From: Nitrospirota bacterium
GTDB taxonomy: Bacteria; Nitrospirota_A; Leptospirillia; Leptospirillales; Leptospirillaceae
Direction of reading: 5' to 3'
DNA: 6,846 nucleotides
Assembly (NCBI GenBank): GCA_021838585.1
Contig: JAKCDE010000047.1
Span: 1-6,846 of the forward strand
How positions within the stretch are numbered: position 1 is the stretch's first letter; each line of letters starts with the position of its first letter. Below are positions 6,167 through 6,846 of the stretch, piece after piece. The notes below the pieces were generated by a model. That model saw only the letters and a program-made list of their open reading frames with translations, made no database searches and was not told where the DNA came from. Both the position numbers and the translations under genes were made by a program.

Positions 6167-6525
6167 GGGTCGATCTTGTTATTGTGACACATCCCGATCC
6201 CGAAGCGGCGGAGCGGCTCGTGTCGAATCTGGTCTCAAGGCGGCTGATTGCCTGTGGACATCTGTTGCCCCGGGGAACGTCGCTTTTTTTCTGGGACGGA
6301 TCTCTCCAGCGAGAGGGGGAGGTGACGTTGCTCCTCAAGACGATTCCGGAAAACCGGGAACTCCTTGAAAAGGAGATTCTTCGAGAGCATCCCTATCAGG
6401 TTCCGGAGATCCTGTTTTTGGCCGCTGACCATGTGACGGCGGGCTATGCGGCCTGGGTTCGAGAATCCTGCAAGGCGGGGGATGGGAGCTCAACGGGAGA
6501 AGGAGGAGTTCGTGGCCCGGCTTAA
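6163..6525 (+). CDS. cutA: CutA1-like divalent-cation tolerance protein
   Basis: Small PII-like protein of the CutA1 family, which forms very stable trimers; E. coli cutA was linked to copper and other divalent-cation tolerance, but the molecular role is unsettled. The 120-residue product has the family layout: LVIVTHPDPEAAERLVSNLV (5-24), RRLIACGHLLPRGTSLFFWD (26-45, where the usual text is closer to ACVNI and SxYxWxG), EVTLLLKT (53-60), then EHPYQVPEILFL (75-86) with His76 of the near-invariant HPYxVPEI motif. The last 20 or so residues (from about Cys103) are Gly/Ser-rich and outside the family core; they overlap the start of the next gene. The GTG start overlaps the upstream TGA and has an exceptionally long Shine-Dalgarno. 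Metal binding cannot be shown from sequence. Confidence 0.92.
   Translation: MRVDLVIVTHPDPEAAERLVSNLVSRRLIACGHLLPRGTSLFFWDGSLQREGEVTLLLKTIPENRELLEKEILREHPYQVPEILFLAADHVTAGYAAWVRESCKAGDGSSTGEGGVRGPA
6501..6506 (+). promoter_or_regulatory. Ribosome binding site favouring GTG 6512 for the last gene
   Basis: AGGAGG inside the 3' end of cutA lies 5 nt before GTG 6512. The in-frame ATG at 6482 has only the weaker AAGGCGGGGG before it, so GTG 6512 is preferred without excluding the longer form. Confidence 0.55.
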
Positions 6526-6846
6526 GAAGACGATTACTGTCACCATTCTTCCGGGAGTCACAGAGAAGTCTCGCCAGTGGACCTTTCCTCGCTGGGCGAT
6601 TTATCTCTTCTTCACCGGAGTTGTGGCCCTTTTCTCCGGTATTGTCCTGCTCATCTTCTTCTACAGCTATGAAACGAAAAAGTTCATGGCCCTTCAGACG
6701 ATTCAGGAAGAAACCCGCCTTCAGCAGAAGCATCTCGACAACTACCGAAAGAAGCTTGATGCCATTGAGGCCCAGCTCTCCGAGGTGAACAACCTCGATG
6801 CACAGATCATGAATATGGTGGCAAAAGGGGCTCCGGACGTTCATCC
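6512..6846 (+). CDS. Membrane-anchored coiled-coil protein, probable M23-family peptidase N-terminus (3'-truncated)
   Basis: About 111 residues are visible before the right window edge. A short basic cytoplasmic start (MARLKKTITVTILPG) and the linker VTEKSRQWTFPRW precede one strongly hydrophobic segment at about residues 28-53 (WAIYLFFTGVVALFSGIVLL and following). After it comes a Glu/Gln/Lys-rich predicted coiled coil (about 54-100, including IEAQLSEVNNLDAQI). A KKxTxxIxPG start, one transmembrane helix and a periplasmic coiled coil, followed later by a LytM domain, is the common plan of M23 peptidoglycan endopeptidases of the MepM type. The LytM domain, with its HxxxD and HxH zinc residues, would lie outside the window, so catalysis is inferred, not seen. 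Other single-pass coiled-coil envelope proteins remain possible. It overlaps cutA by 14 nt from GTG 6512, or by 44 nt if ATG 6482 is used. Confidence 0.7.
   Translation, partial: MARLKKTITVTILPGVTEKSRQWTFPRWAIYLFFTGVVALFSGIVLLIFFYSYETKKFMALQTIQEETRLQQKHLDNYRKKLDAIEAQLSEVNNLDAQIMNMVAKGAPDVH

Noticed and set aside
6335..6844. 169-codon minus-strand open frame at the right edge
   Set aside because: Antisense to cutA and to the transmembrane/coiled-coil gene, which has a proper ribosome binding site and a sensible domain plan.

Overview
The window holds a compact, single-direction (+ strand) run of bacterial housekeeping genes with almost no intergenic DNA. By eye the base composition is GC-rich (about 60%), and GTG or TTG starts are common: ispA, tlyA, the SDR gene, cutA and the last gene all appear to use them. 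The gene order xseA-xseB-ispA-dxs-tlyA is conserved in many bacterial phyla, so it says little about taxonomy. The GC content, the proteins and the downstream neighbours (nucleotide-sugar SDR, cutA, M23-type envelope protein) would fit a Nitrospirota bacterium such as a Leptospirillum relative. That is a weak guess which a database search would have to settle.

Layout: 1-1264 is xseA, cut by the left window edge. 1285-1617 is xseB, and 1618-1679 is the only real spacer, with a perfect 16-nt palindrome that can form a hairpin. 1680-2573 is ispA (TTG start), 2573-4465 is dxs (1-nt overlap, TAATG), and 4476-5228 is tlyA (GTG start, 10-nt gap). 5225-6166 is an extended-SDR nucleotide-sugar enzyme (GTGA overlap with tlyA), and 6163-6525 is cutA (GTGA overlap with the SDR gene). 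From 6512 to the right edge is the membrane-anchored, coiled-coil N-terminus of a probable M23-family peptidoglycan hydrolase.

How the genes work together: XseA and XseB form exonuclease VII. Dxs makes DXP, the entry point of the MEP isoprenoid pathway, and IspA condenses the resulting C5 units to farnesyl diphosphate, the precursor of undecaprenyl phosphate and quinone side chains. TlyA is a ribosomal RNA 2'-O-methyltransferase. The SDR enzyme and the M23-like protein point to envelope or polysaccharide work, and CutA is a small trimeric protein of uncertain role. Stop/start overlaps at three junctions, plus short gaps, suggest one polycistronic, translationally coupled unit whose promoter lies left of the window.

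I see no mobile element, CRISPR array, RNA gene or clearly new system. The points most worth a second look are the loss of the catalytic lysine (YxxxH instead of YxxxK) in the SDR enzyme, the palindrome between xseB and ispA whose right arm could also pair with the ispA ribosome binding site, and a T7 run that could in principle frameshift the SDR gene into cutA.
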